NCBI GenBank assembly: GCA_018389105.1
Contig: JACATO010001006.1
Span: 1 to 64,000, forward strand
Length of the DNA stretch: 64,000 nucleotides
From: Nautilus pompilius
Taxonomy: Eukaryota; Mollusca; Cephalopoda; Nautilida; Nautilidae
Reading direction: 5' to 3'
Shown here: positions 12,050 through 24,377 of the stretch, one piece after another
How positions within the stretch are numbered: the stretch's first letter is position 1
Layout of the letters: each line of letters starts with the position of its first letter
The notes under the pieces: generated by a model
Told to the model about the DNA's origin: nothing
Seen by the model: the letters and a program-made list of their open reading frames with translations, nothing else
The model's database searches: none
Program-made: the position numbers and the translations under genes

Positions 12050-12518
12050 CGTACGGATAAATGATAATAATTAAATAATTATTTATTCTCTCTCTCTATT
12101 TATATATATTTTTTACATAAACCGTAATCAATCTACATATGAACACTGATATAAATCGGAAACCTTTATTCATTTTTTCTCACTTATCTTTATTTACATT
12201 AATCAAATGTGGATATTTTCAATTTCTAGCCTTTTAGTCGATTTTCGCCCTTCGGTATAATTTTCACTACCGGTTTCTGCCTCCTTGCGATACATTGCTT
12301 TTACAATAATTATATATTAAAAATACTAGCATTAGGAATGTATTTCCTGCTTACTGAAAATGTATTTGATAAAATACATAAAAAATAAAAGACGAGCATG
12401 AAACGTAAAGAAATCGAAAAGGACAGGAAGCATGTAAAAAATGATGGACTAGTAGAAAGAAAGAGAGAGAAGAGAATTTTGAATACAATCTATAAACAGG
12501 CTGTGTGTGTGGTGTGTG

Positions 12519-12528
12519 CGAAAAAGAG

Positions 12529-12568
<40 letters not shown>

Positions 12569-13066
12569 TGAGAAGAGATAGAGAGAGGGAGAGGAGAGAG
12601 AGGAGAGAGAGAGAGAGAGCGAGATGAGATACAGACGTAAGGAGGGAGAGGGAGAGAGAGAGAGATGAGATAGAGCCGTAAGGAGGGAGAGGGAGAGAGA
12701 GATGAGATAGAGCCGTAAGGAGGGGGAGGGAGAGAGAGAGATGAGATAGAGCCGTAAGGAGGGAGAGGGAGAGAGAGAGAGAGATCGATAGAGCCGTAAG
12801 GAGGGGGGAGGAGAGAGAGAGAGAGAGAGATAGAGCCGTAAGGAGGGAGAGGGAGAGAGAGATGAGATAGAGCCGTAAGGAGGGAGAGGGAGAGAGAGAG
12901 ATGAGATAGAGCCGTAAGGAGGGGGGAGGGAGAGAGAGAGATGAGATAGAGCCGTAAGGAGGGAGAGGGAGAGAGAGATGAGATAGAGCCGTAAGGAGGG
13001 GGAGGGAGAGAGAGAGAGAGAGAGATGATAGAGCCGTAGAGCGGAGGGGAGAGAGAGAGGGAGAGG

Positions 13067-13103
<37 letters not shown>

Positions 13104-13125
13104 GTAAGGAGGAGAGAGAGAATTG
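12519..13125. repeat. Composite GA minisatellite, ~37-41 bp unit
   Basis: About twelve copies of a unit built on GATAGAGCCGTAAGGAGGG followed by a variable-length GA run. Units differ mainly in the number of GA steps. The long minus-strand open frame across it (Ser/Leu/Pro-rich) is a product of the repeat. Confidence 0.9.
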
Positions 13126-13242
13126 TAGAATTGGCAGAAATTGTAAGTCAGTCATCCACTTAATCTTGTCATCAAAGCTTTTCTTGCAGTTATATGCCCA
13201 TTATGCCATTTAGGTAGTTTATTTATTTTATTGAACTTCATT

Positions 13243-13375
13243 GGCTGCGCAGTGGTCTTATGGTTAGTTTACTGGACTGCTAATGTTGAGACCCTCCCAG
13301 GTGGAATTCCAACCGGAACTGGCTCGGTTTGGCGTGATTCCCTGGCTTAGTTTCTTCTGTAAATGAAGAGTTCTA
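13243..13375 (+). repeat. tRNA-derived SINE, copy 1
   Basis: GTGGTCTTATGGTTAGTTTA (A-box-like), TGGACTGCTAATGTTGAGAC, a decayed B box (GGTGGAATTCCAA), then GGCTCGGTTTGGCGTGATTC. The same order, with GGCTTGGTTTGGCATACTTC in the tail, occurs on the minus strand at 28975-29095, so this is a dispersed family rather than a tRNA gene. Confidence 0.6.
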
Positions 13376-13976
13376 GTAGGGATTTTCGCTCGTGGCCCCC
13401 CCCCCCCCACACACACGCTGAGCAGCGGTTGTGCAACCCAGTCGGCACGTAAGCAAACGCCCGACGAAACCCTTCTGAAGTGGAGCTATCAGTAACAAGT
13501 ATTGGTATGATAGGTTCATATCGAAACATTTTAAATTTACGAATTTTCTTAATTTTTTTCTTTTCTTTGTTCTTTCCATTAAAAGAAAACAAAAAATATT
13601 ATGCAGTTCTAACAGAAAACAAATTAAAATATCTTTAATAAAACGAAAGGTTAATTTGTATAAGTAATTTTCCTCCACTCGGCAGTTATTACTTATTTTA
13701 TTTTATAAACTTTCAGGGTATTATTAATAATAATTACCAAAGTTAATGTATTAGACAAAAACCCCTCTATAATCAATTTTGCATTACTTCAACATGAAGA
13801 TGAAGAACAATATTTTATCTTTGCCAATAAGATCTAAATATTTCTCTTATTTTGCATAAAAAGTGGTGTGAGAGTGCTTTATACACCTAAAAACATCGCA
13901 GAATTGTAAAAGAAATGATTTTTTTTTACCACAAAACTAGAACTTATCTACTCTCTATAGTCAGGGAAAACGAAAG

Positions 13977-14225
13977 CATCTTGGAAATAGAGTTGGTATT
14001 TCTCTCTCTATCTGTGTTTTCTTTATCTCTCTATCCATCTCTCGCACACAAAACTTGTCTAAAAATATCAAGGTGAAATTAACTTCGGGAGGAAGACAGG
14101 TCAATTTCCGAGTTTTTCCGGTGTGGCAGACAAATGCTTACATAAACAAGACAAGTAGATGGGAGATTTCACGACGTAATGCTGGATGATGTTTGATTAT
14201 GACACATGCACACTTCTAAAACGAG
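13977..14225 (+). repeat. Left arm of ~240-bp inverted repeat
   Basis: Runs from CATCTTGGAAATAGAG to CACTTCTAAAACGAG. Its reverse complement, about 90-95% identical by eye with a small CT-run length difference, is at 14955-15186. The ~730-bp spacer contains no recognised gene. Probably the ends of a fold-back or MITE-like element. Confidence 0.85.
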
Positions 14226-14954
14226 ATCTATAGATCTGTTCTGTTATGTCTAAAAATATTTTAGAAATTAAAACGCGCGCGTGTGTATACATATGTCATT
14301 TACAAATTATTCAAAACCAACACCTGTTTTATTGGTTTCTTCGTCTGGAGACGCATTTACGGCCCAGCTCGATAACTTTATGACAAACTCTAACGATACT
14401 TGGTCAGGACGAACCCGTGTAGGAAGGCAGCCGACTTGTCGTCCATCCCTGTCTTCCTAATGCCGCCATTTATTTTCAGATAATTTCTTTTTAAAAAAAA
14501 AAACAACAACAAGCAACAAACAAACAAAAGGCTGGTTTTCCAAGTTGGCATGTTTTCTTCGTGGTGGTGGTGAATGCAGGTAAACGTGTCTAGGGGTAAA
14601 CCGAAAACCGCCCAGGGTTCCAACTGAAGGGCGATGGGCCAATTATTATGATCAACAACTCGAGACCGGGGATCACGCTAGGGAGCCTGCAGCACAAGCC
14701 TCTGTCAGTCGGGGCCCGTCGATCGGAAAACCCTAACCCCTGGGGAAGAAAGCAAGCCTAGTCAGGGACCAGAGCGCACCTTGGAGCTTTGGTTGAATTC
14801 GCTATGTAACTTTCCGATGTTTTTATAGTTACTGGTAGGTTCCAAAGACATGGATTTGAAAGTAAAACGCCCAAGCTTTCATTTATTACCATTTCATTAT
14901 AACAAGTGACAGGTGTCTCCATTTTCAATGTTTATTTTTGTTTATTTCGACACT

Positions 14955-15186
14955 CTCGTTTTAAAAGTGTGCATGTGTCATAATCAAACATCATCCAGCA
15001 TTACGTCGTGAAATCTCCCATCTACTTGTCTTGTTTATGTAAAGCATTTGTCTGCCACACCGGAAAACTCGGAAATTGACCTGTCTTCCTCCCGAAGTTA
15101 ATTTCACCTTGATATTTTTAGACAAGTTTTGTATGTGAGAGATGGATAGAGAGATAAAGAAAAATACTAACTCTATTTCCAAGATG
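14955..15186 (-). repeat. Right arm of ~240-bp inverted repeat
   Basis: Reverse-complement partner of 13977-14225. The two arms could form a long hairpin in a transcript that crosses the intron. Confidence 0.85.
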
Positions 15187-15464
15187 TTTCTTTTTCTCCA
15201 ACTTCTCAAATATTGACTATAAACTGACATTTTGACACCTGAAAGCCATATCGATCCTGAAAACAATTACATTCTCTCGATATGGTCATTATCTTAGACT
15301 CTCAAAAAGTCTGAAAGTCAATAATGGAAGAATTAGCCGTATCAGTGCATTTGTATGCAGGTGAAAAAATGTAGGTTTATTCTTATTTTCTATATGTGAC
15401 CATCAGACATACGGCTAGATAGAATTTCTGCTTTATTCATCAGACACCTCAAACATGATACACT

Positions 15465-16245
15465 ACATAGGTGCTTAATATGTCCACCATCGCCATCCAC
15501 GCAGCCATTGCAGCGTCTGACAACAGCGACACACAGCGGCAGGCGTTCTCATAGGGATAACTGTTGTAGCATCAACAAATCTCAGTTAATGTCCGTGGTT
15601 TTTTGGCGCACACCTTGTCCTCCAACACCCCACAGGACGAGATCTGAAGAACGTGGCGGGCATTCAACTGGTCCGCACCGTCCCATCCACCTCCCAGTGA
15701 AGTGTGCATCTATAAATGTCCATACATCTTTGCCACACGCTTAGAACACGTGACGTCAGGGTCTGGCGTCCTGTTGCACGGTGCTGTCATTTACTAGCTT
15801 CCGAATTAAAAGTCTTAAAGTGGAGACAAAATGCCTTTGTACGGTAGCATACGATGTTTAATAAGCATTCAACTAATACGTTAAAACAAAAATGGATTCT
15901 GTTGCAGAGCCATACGTTTAAAGGTTCTGAATGATACAGCGATGAATCCGTAAACTTCTACCCAGTCGCCCTCTTCAGGGACACGGCGACCAGTTCTAGA
16001 TGCCAGGGCCGTGAATACATTCTCCAGCTGTCTGGGCTGTGCTGTGACCGGTAACTGCCTCGATGATGCCACCTCACTCTCAGAATTGTACGAACTGTTG
16101 AAGAGGGAAGGTTCAAATCTTGTGTGGTGCGGTGAACCGATTTCCACAGACTTTCATATATGCTCTTCGACGTCTGTAGCAGTTGCTGGTCTCTACCAGA
16201 GTTTTTTCCTCTTTCTTCAGTCAACTTCTGATGGATCCTAAACTT
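15465..16245 (-). pseudogene. Mariner/Tc1-superfamily (DDE_3) transposase fossil
   Basis: Read on the minus strand from 16245 downward. An N-terminal HTH-like block comes first (SIYESLWKSVHRTTQDLNLP, then SSTVRTIL). Much lower comes VQQDARP (where the family has QQDGAPPH), then FTGRWMGRCGPVECPPRSSD leading to LWG (family: FPGRWIGRGGPVEWPPRSPDLTPLDFFLWG), and finally a GGHIKHL-like end near 15465-15485. The middle third is eroded, and stops and frameshifts are frequent, so it is inactive. It lies antisense within the Gfi1 intron. TIRs were not identified. Confidence 0.7.
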
Positions 16246-16435
16246 CCGTTTTACCGGCTCCCGTCAGCCACAGGGTGCACCTAACAGTTTTCCTCCATTA
16301 CTGGCTTTTACTATAGTTTGACCAACAATCAGAAGTAATGAAAACTATGAGCGAGCGTCTTTTCAGTACAATTGGTTTCGCTCGGTCCTTTGTAGTTAAG
16401 TAATTATCAAACACTGACATCTCTCCAAGACTCTG

Positions 16436-16438
<3 letters not shown>

Positions 16439-16470
<32 letters not shown>

Positions 16471-16506
16471 TCCCTCCCTCTCCCCCCTCTCTCTCTGTGT
16501 GTGTTT
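16439..16506. repeat. (CT)n microsatellite with GT end
   Basis: CT repeats with CCC interruptions, ending in TGTGTGTG. Confidence 0.9.
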
Positions 16507-17253
16507 AAATATCTATTGCTAGTCGGAAAATATCCATGAGATCAATTTTAAAATTGTTGATTTTCAGTTTTAAATTTTTTTTTAAAAATAACCTAAAATT
16601 CTTAAAGTTTAGTAAAATTCATCCGAGGAATATTTTCCGACCACTGACAATACGTGTAAGTTGGCTAATATGGATAAAACGGCAACAAACATCTTTAATT
16701 TTATTTAGACGATAAACTCCATTAAAATATTAAAAATAAGGTTTCAACAAAATTCCAACTTTCACACCAGTTTCTAATACGTTTCAGTGTTTTTTCTCTG
16801 CCATTGTCAGGACCAATCTCCAAAAGAATAAGAAGCCGATGGTTAGCACTAAAACACGTAGTGTGAAATTGTTCCACCAAGATTTCATCCTCATGAGAGT
16901 TAAAAGAAGAGGCGTCATTTAAAATTGATTTTGAATTAATCCAAATAATAAATGTGACCCGCAGTAACTTTCAGTGGTTCTCTTGCTTAAATTGTAATAG
17001 CAGAATTTTGCAGCCTGAAGTTGGCGTATCCATTGTACAAAACGAAAGTTTCAGATACATTCATCACCTCTTCCTTCTCATCCCCAGTTTCTTCCCTGTA
17101 AAGTTGCTGTGATTCCGCAGGAACTATATCACGTTAAACAAAAGAACGGCAAGTCAATTTTTTTTTAATTCACACACCCAAAGATAGAATGTTGAATCTG
17201 TGAGCCGAATATTAACCAAGGGAGCCGAGGTGTTTGGTGGATTTTCCATTTAG

Positions 17254-17342
17254 CGTTTTCGGAGAGGGCACGGATTCACAAGACAAGATCAAGTCTGCAG
17301 AGAAGCAAATCCAGAGAGCATCCTGTTTAAAGGACAGCACCA
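17254..17342 (+). CDS. Candidate internal exon of Gfi1 (weak)
   Basis: An acceptor-like TTTTCCATTTAG ends at 17253, then one base plus 29 open codons plus one base reach a donor-like CCA|GTAAAC. The frame reads VFGEGTDSQDKIKSAEKQIQ and then RASCLKDST, a charged segment without known domain. Its phase (2 in, 1 out) is exactly what is needed to join the SNAG exon (ends phase 2) to the candidate exon at 24378 (enters phase 1). With it, the assembled coding length is 387 codons including the stop. The donor is weak and no homology is recognised, so chance is a real alternative. Confidence 0.22.
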
Positions 17343-18276
17343 GTAAACGACGCATAATGATAATATATAATGTGAAAATAGAGTCTACACGAGTAATAAT
17401 CGACGAATGTCGATAACACAATTGAAAAAAAAAAACGAACTAACCTAAGTGAAATGCATTTATTAACTGGGTATAAGTATTTCTGCCAGCTTTAATTTCG
17501 TGACGTCCGGAAGCCTACCACTCCATTTGTGAATTCGGAGTTTATTTTGATCATTTGGCCAAGGCGCCATTTAGCAAAGTCACTAACTAAACGACTCAGA
17601 CATTTTAATAATTCTGTTTCTAAATTATATAAAATTACTTTCTCGTATTCTATTCTGTAAAAAAGAAATCTACAAGTAAAATGAAGTAATTTCGTTCAGT
17701 TCATCTTTTTCTTCAGATCTAAGATGTGCCCCAAACTTTGTTTTGTGTGTGTGTGTGCCGCACTCATTCGCCTGCGGTAAATTCAGTGCACATGGAAGAT
17801 AAAAATGCTCATTTCTGTCGACCCTTCCAGCAATTATTCATTCATTACACAAGTGAGCGTGCATTGATTTCGGATACAAAATCATTGTTCGTCAAAGAGA
17901 ATGCCTCGCAAGAAAGATATGACACCACCGGCAGATAGAAACCAGGCCAGGGATGTGCATAGTCCCGGATGAAAAAATAGAGCAGTAATCTAAACGAGAC
18001 ATGACTACCCCGCCCATCACAAAAACAAACAAACAAGTAGCTTCCAGAAAACTAGCTGCTGAAACAGTTATAAAAAAAAAGTTTTTACAACGAATGTTTA
18101 ATTTTACAGTAACAAGAGGAAAAATGAGAAGCAATAATCAAAGGAAATCAAATTATTTATACATGCACAATATTGTTGATGTCCCCGTGTTATTATTCTT
18201 CGGTTTGATATGGCAGAATATTTTTGGAATATCGGATTTCAAATAAATTGAAACATGTTCACGAAATCAAAATATG

Positions 18277-18296
18277 TGATGATGATGATGATGATG

Positions 18297-18354
<58 letters not shown>
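18277..18354. repeat. (GAT)n(AAT)n compound microsatellite
   Basis: Six or so GAT units run directly into about 20 AAT units. Confidence 0.95.
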
Positions 18355-18355
<1 letters not shown>

Positions 18356-18529
18356 GTCCGTTTCTAAACCAGCAAATGGTAAAAATATTAATTTAATTGA
18401 TACATACTTGTGCTGGCAAGTAAAAAATAAATAGTAATAGTTAAATGAGTAAGTAGCATTGAATAAAGCTTAATATATTGTAAAATAAAACAGTATAAGA
18501 GATACTGGTGATGCTCATTGTAGAATAAC

Positions 18530-18790
18530 AGTGTTATGTACTGCAGTGCATTATGGCGTAGTGGACTTGATGTATGTAATGTCGTATAATGAAGCATAGT
18601 TTATGTACTGTACTGACATTTACTTTAGTGTAGTATACAGCAGTTTTATATAAATAGTGTAGCGTTAGTGTACTCCAATTCAGTGTAGTATTGTGCAATT
18701 TCTTGCGGTTTAGTGTTGTGTAGTGCATTGTATGTATTCCTCCTTTAAAGTGTAGTGGAGTGCAGTTTCGTATAGTTTAGTGCATAGCAT
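18530..18790 (+). repeat. Cryptically simple TGTAGTG-rich tract
   Basis: Imperfect, overlapping GTAGTG/TAGTGTAG words repeated for about 260 bp with very few C on the + strand. No fixed period. Confidence 0.6.
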
Positions 18791-20639
18791 TTTAAAAACT
18801 GAGTTGTTAGGGATGGCTCAGGGTCTAGAATAAGATTCGTTCTGGATTGTTACTTATGACTATTGGGCTTGGAAGTTTTTGCCAGTTAGGAATGTGTTTA
18901 CCGACAGACTAATGACAAAACCAAAACACGTATTAATTCGTATTGGCCACAGGCGCCGGGTTTCCGATACGTGCTGACGTAGTTTACTGAAGCAAATCGG
19001 TTTGGTCACCAATTTATTGGTGTCACTTATTGTTAGAGTAAGAAAACATGCCTGCAAATGTGATCTAGTTTTATTATAATTCATACCCTTTAATTCATTT
19101 ATTTTTGTAATCTTTTGCTATTGTGTGCTCCCCTCTCCCCATATACATAAACGCCCCCCTCCATCCATTCTCAACATTGTGCGTTTTTTAGCACATTTAC
19201 ATTTTACCCAGAATCCATTCTTTCGTATGTTGCTTTAATTTCCGGTCTGTTGTTTTCAAGTAGATCATCATGACGAAACCGAGAAGCTTGAAAACGCCAG
19301 ATAAACGCTGAAACAGGCGAAAACTTACCGAAAATAATTCAAGGTTAAAAAATGAACGTTTGTTATCAACCAAAAACTGACTCTACAAATAATTTAAAGC
19401 TGACAGAGAAGTAAAAACAAAACGGGATAGAATTCTCTTGCAATAAACTGAATGCCATAACGAAGTGTGCGCATTGGCGCATGGCTATGTTCGATGGAAG
19501 ATCTCAGCGATCTATTTAGAATGTTGCTAGTCAGTCCCAAAAATCTGCCAGGAAATCACGCGACGAATACTGCAGCATCCATTTTGGACGTATGAGTCTG
19601 CACTCATGTGTGCACTTCTGTATAATAGTCCCTTCCTCTTTAGCGAAAAAAGGAGGATCCAGGCCTGATTCCATGGTGTGCTGTTCTACTGTTCCAAGTT
19701 TATTCGGAACAGAAAGTGTCTGACTGTTCAGAATATTAGAGTGCGCGCGCGCGTGTAGCTAGATCGGTTCCACGTTCGTTACTAGCTCTCCATAATAGTA
19801 CAACGATCACAGATAGTAAAATCCTGTCAAAAAACTGGCATATAATAAGCAAAATAATCTCTACTATCACTTTGGAAAGGCAGATTACCATCACAACACC
19901 AAAATTTTATCATATTTTTGGAGTGTTCCAATCAGCGTAACTATTAGCAAGTAAGTGTTTTTTTTATTTTGAATTTAAAAGGTAAATCTTGTGCAACAAG
20001 AGGGTGGTCAAGTGCATTGACCGTTTCCGTGATAAGATGCCGGCTTCATAGAAGCTTCTTCTGTAGCACCGTTATGATAGTAGTAGTAGCTTTGTTTATT
20101 TAACAAGTCCGTAGAAGTGAGTTCAAAAGTGGGGATCACTCACCTCCGAAATGACCACTGAAACTCCCTGCTGCTGACTCAATACTATTAGAAGTGTAGT
20201 AAACGATCACATAGTGAAAATAACAACGTTCTACTGAAAAATGTTGTTTATTATTATAATAGATATTAACAGAACCGTTCATGAATACACATTGAGCAGT
20301 CTAACATGACAAAGATTTATGCAGATGCAATAAATAAAAATCTATGGTCGATTACTTGCAAATTATCCTCTGTTTCATTCTACCTTGGTTTCAGAAGTCT
20401 TGGGTTTGCGTCAGAGACCTAAAAGTCACAAACAGCTTACGGCTTATAATCTTCTCCTGCAGCTGCTTTGAGAAAGAGATTCTTAAGACTTGTGTTCACT
20501 TCATTCCCCGGCTGGTTCAATCAGTTTTGATCGAAGTTCTCTATTAAATGTACTTTATAATCAACATGTCTGTACCGCTCCTTCACAGTTGTGATACGGC
20601 AAGGAGCTTTATCAATACATCTGGGTGATCTTCTGGGAA

Positions 20640-20930
20640 GTTTCAGGTCACTTACCCCAATTCTTGAGCTCTGGTTTTCAGAGAGACCAGATGCTTCTTT
20701 GTTTTTGAAGCTTCCAGTGTTGTTACCGTAATGGCCACCATCTTCTGGCCTTCTGCAGCAAAAGTAGTGGGAGTCTGTAAAGCTCTCCTTAAATTGTCAG
20801 GGTACCTTAAAAGGCATTCACTTATCATGACACTAAATAAATTAAAGTTCTTCACACAGAGAGACACGGCCTTAATCTTCCCACTCATTTCTGTATTTCT
20901 CACGTAATCAGGGGCTTCATCTCAGACCTC
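20640..20930 (-). pseudogene. hAT/ZMYM-like transposase fragment
   Basis: Minus-strand frame with MSGKIKAVSLCVKNFNLFSV, then LLRYPDNLRRALQTP and AAEGQKMVAITVTTLE. The YPDTL-x-ALQ-P pattern with an A-x-EGQ block resembles the central part of hAT-related ZMYM-type (TTF/DUF4371) elements in invertebrates. Only about 90 residues remain; the family call is tentative. Confidence 0.35.
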
Positions 20931-23338
20931 AAATAGAATATCAAAATTTTCTATTACACTTTAAAGGGGCGTCGCCCCCTAACTGTCCACTATAATTCTA
21001 TTGGAAACACCGCGAGTACCAAGCCAGAAGGTAAAAACTTTTGATTCTGGGCGCTGGTTGATCGATAACGATAAATTAGACTAATAATCTTTTCAAATTT
21101 GCATTTTAATAGGACAGACTATTCTATAAAAACGAAATACCATAATCTGGGAGTATAAAGAAAAGTGGGGTGGTGCGTCGCCCTCCACCGTTCCTATGGG
21201 CATGTTTAAATTCTGTGTATTACTGTTCTCGATTAGAATCTTCCATCATAACTTTAGCGTAACCACAAATAGCGTATGGAACGTGCATACGTGTCACCTG
21301 AATGACCAACCACTTAAATAATCCGTTTTGTTTTACTTTCAGCATCCCAGATTTTCAGGAGAAAAAAGAAAGGCAGAAAAGGAAGAGTGGGAGGTCATTT
21401 TGTATTAATGTATTCCCTATAAAAATTATGTGGCTGCTTCCAGAGCGACAGCGATTCGTGCGCATGCAAGTCTGATAATGAAATGCTAATAAGGTTCCGC
21501 TTTCAGATTTTTTCGCTATAAATCTCGGAGAGTTTATTATGACACGTGTGTGTGCATCGTTGAACTTTGCTAGCAGCACGCCCCGCATCAGTTGCGTGCA
21601 GAGATGGGTGCTAGGTATATCGAAAGTAGTTTTGCAATAGTTTTCGAACAAACAACACGTATACTGCACGTATGTGGCCTCTCGTTTGTATTCATCTCAC
21701 GTAGCTCTTCAATAATTATCCCCATTAATACGATGACAGAAAAGAATGGTCCGTCAAAAGTGAAATAATTTGCCTCGCTTTTATTCCAATTAACTCCGCT
21801 AGTAAAAACCTGTGTCCCATCACCGAAAAGGCAGCGAAGCTTGTCGGCTCGTCCGACCGTGACAACCGTCTGCTGCCGGTTACGTCACCCTCCAGCATGT
21901 CACAATGGCCGTCATTTCGAAGTTTCTAAAACGAGGTAGACTTGCATGATTTTTGTTGTTGGTGGCAATAAATGCTTAACCAGTCACAAAATTAAGGATA
22001 AACGTTCCAAATTATAATCTTACAAAATCTTAAAATAGTAAATAGAAAAGTGAAAAGATTGAGCATTGAAATATTAGTCGAACCAGTACAAAGTGCATCA
22101 CGATGAGTTATATATAATACTGAACTTTTTCTAAAAAAGTTTAACTTTGTAAGAGAACAATTTAAAGTAGACAAAAGATAACGCAGAATAAACAGGAAGG
22201 AAACATTCTGATTTTAAACTTTAGATTAACAACACCTGGAAAAAAAAAAAACGTATACTACTCACAATCCAATGTTAGCTAAGAAGTGAATTAAGACTTA
22301 TGTATTGTAATCCTTATTTCTTATTAAACACAAAGTTTGTTTTAAATCTTTGGTGCTGGTTCTGACAAAATAAATAAAGTGAAAATGAAAAAAAGAGTTG
22401 TAAGTTGAGTTTACTTTCCTATTAAACCCACTTCGTAGTTATGTTAAAGGATCACTGAAGTTCATACGATTAGGCCTTAATTCCAAGTTACTAGTCACAG
22501 ATTATCAAATTAGTATTCACATCGATACTTCTTTCGGAAACTGTAAACTTTGTGTACTTGAGATTTTTTGAAATAAACGTTTTTTATAGTAGTAGCACTA
22601 GTTTCCATGCAAACTCTTTATAACACCATTTAATACAATCATGACGCAAACAGATGGCTAGTGATTTTCTTAACAGGAGAGCTGCGTATAATTAAACATT
22701 TGGTATTTTTCAAAGACCCTACGGGAGACAACGCAGCTTCAGAAAGAAGTCGATATGCAAAAACAACTGCGTATGTATCATAGTTGTGCAAGAGCTAGCC
22801 TCTACGGTGTAGAGTATGAAAGCACAAAATGGCGGTCTCCGGGTATGAAAATATTTAATTATTTCCATCTCATAATTTGTGATTCGCAATTTTTGCATTG
22901 AAAAATGAATAATAAATAATAGTGATATTCATGTCAAAAACTAAGAACCTTACTGTTTCCTTGAGTAGTGAATATACTCAATTAGTGCCCCCAAACTAGA
23001 TTTAATTACGGTTTAATATAACACACAAATAAATGCAGTAAGTCTCTTTTTTAAAACTCCGGACACATTTGTGTATAATTTCGGTGAAAACTATTAATTC
23101 CGACACTTTAAAGCGTAATTGGTGTCGCCTTATTAGTCCGGACATTATTACAGTGGAACTTTGTTGACGGATTCTCTGATTTCTGACACACATTCAGACT
23201 TAAATCATCTAAGGTTTCCATTCTTCTAATTTAGCAGTACATTTTAACATTTCTATAGCAATCAAGGAGGTATGTATAAATAATAGCAGCTAAAATACGT
23301 TGATACAAATTATTTTCAGGAAGTCCACAAACGATCAC

Positions 23339-24044
23339 TTAGATTAAGGTCCGATGATTGAGACGGCCATGAGAGATCACTGTCTTGAAAGTATTCACCC
23401 CTATTAGGGTGCATGTGAAACATCGCTGGATGCGCTTGATCAGAAATAATGCTAAAGTAAGGTTTGGCATTCTTTCTGCCTTGTAAAGAGTCCAGGGGGA
23501 TCTAGAGTGTGATAAAAAAAATATGCCCCAAACCAGAGGCCTGAACAGTTGGGGCCACATAAAAAAAGTCGAGTGATTCGTGTGGCTTTCTCCGAATCTG
23601 TCCTCTCCCGTCTGTACAAAAAAGGGTGAATCGCGACTCGTCAGACAACATCACTTTTCGCCAGTCCTCCTCAGTCCATCGTCTGTTCTTGTACCACACG
23701 AGACCATTTTTCATGTTGGTAACTGTGACCAGTGGTTTATGTAATGGTCCCCTTGTTGTAATGTTCTACGCAAGGTACGGCTGAAGACGTGTGTGGATTT
23801 CCCGGTACTGATTGCCTCTGTTATTAGATTATTGTTTCCTGATGGTTAGATTTTACTATCTTTCGTAACCACCTTTCTCTTTTTGTCACTACGTGTTTGT
23901 GACCCAATTCCCACTCGTAACAGACATTTTATTCACTTTTCTTCATTGCTGCTAAACTTTAATAACCGATATTCTGGACACTACGACATCTGCACCCGCC
24001 ATCATATCTCTTTCGAACGCTGTGATGTCTTTACCTTTCGGCAT
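23339..24044 (-). pseudogene. Tc1-like transposase fossil
   Basis: Reading on the minus strand from an ATG at 24044: MPKGKDITAFERDMMAGADV, the conserved Tc1 N-terminus. Stops follow quickly. Around 23714-23502 the catalytic region reads RRWTEEDWRKVMLSDESRF with the first catalytic Asp in SDES, then a second block with PTVQASG. Further down, FHMHPNRGEYF and DLSWPSQSSDLNLSDRLW stand where the family has WPAQSPDLNPIEHLW, so the third catalytic Glu region is altered. Multiple stops and frameshifts make it dead. Antisense within the Gfi1 intron. Confidence 0.85.
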
Positions 24045-24377
24045 GTCTGTTAGAATGACTGCAAATACACTTGTCTAAGTCTCTTATAGTGCTTCAGGGA
24101 GCACCTGTCACTTCATGTGGTTAGCCTAATTTGAATCTACAGTTCAGCTAAAACCAGGTCCAAGTCTGAAAGGGGCCAGCAACTACTGAATCTTTCCGTT
24201 ATCTATTTTTAAAATCTCTATTTGCTGTTAACTTGAAGAAAAAAAAAACAGACAAATTCACTCACTTTTTTGCAGAACTCTTTTCATTGTGCGAATTCTA
24301 AATGTAATTAGACAAAAAAAAAAAATCGAATCAGATGCGTACTGTTTATTATTCTTTTAAATTTGGTGTCTTTCTAG

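Larger units (their letters stand above)
11227..17253 (+). other. Gfi1 intronic sequence (first part)
   Basis: AT-rich, starting with donor GTAAGA. It holds a TAA microsatellite, a composite GA minisatellite, a SINE, the long inverted repeat at 13977-15186 and a mariner fossil. No other exon-like open stretch with matching splice phase was convincing. Confidence 0.5.
17343..24377 (+). other. Gfi1 intronic sequence (second part)
   Basis: AT-rich. It contains a GAT/AAT microsatellite, a strand-biased TAGTG-rich stretch, a hAT/ZMYM-like scrap and a Tc1 fossil. No further exon recognised. Confidence 0.45.

Noticed and set aside
12490-13155. 221-codon minus-strand frame, Ser/Leu/Pro-rich
   Set aside because: Entirely inside the GA minisatellite. 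All frames of a CT/GA repeat lack stops, so length is not evidence of coding.
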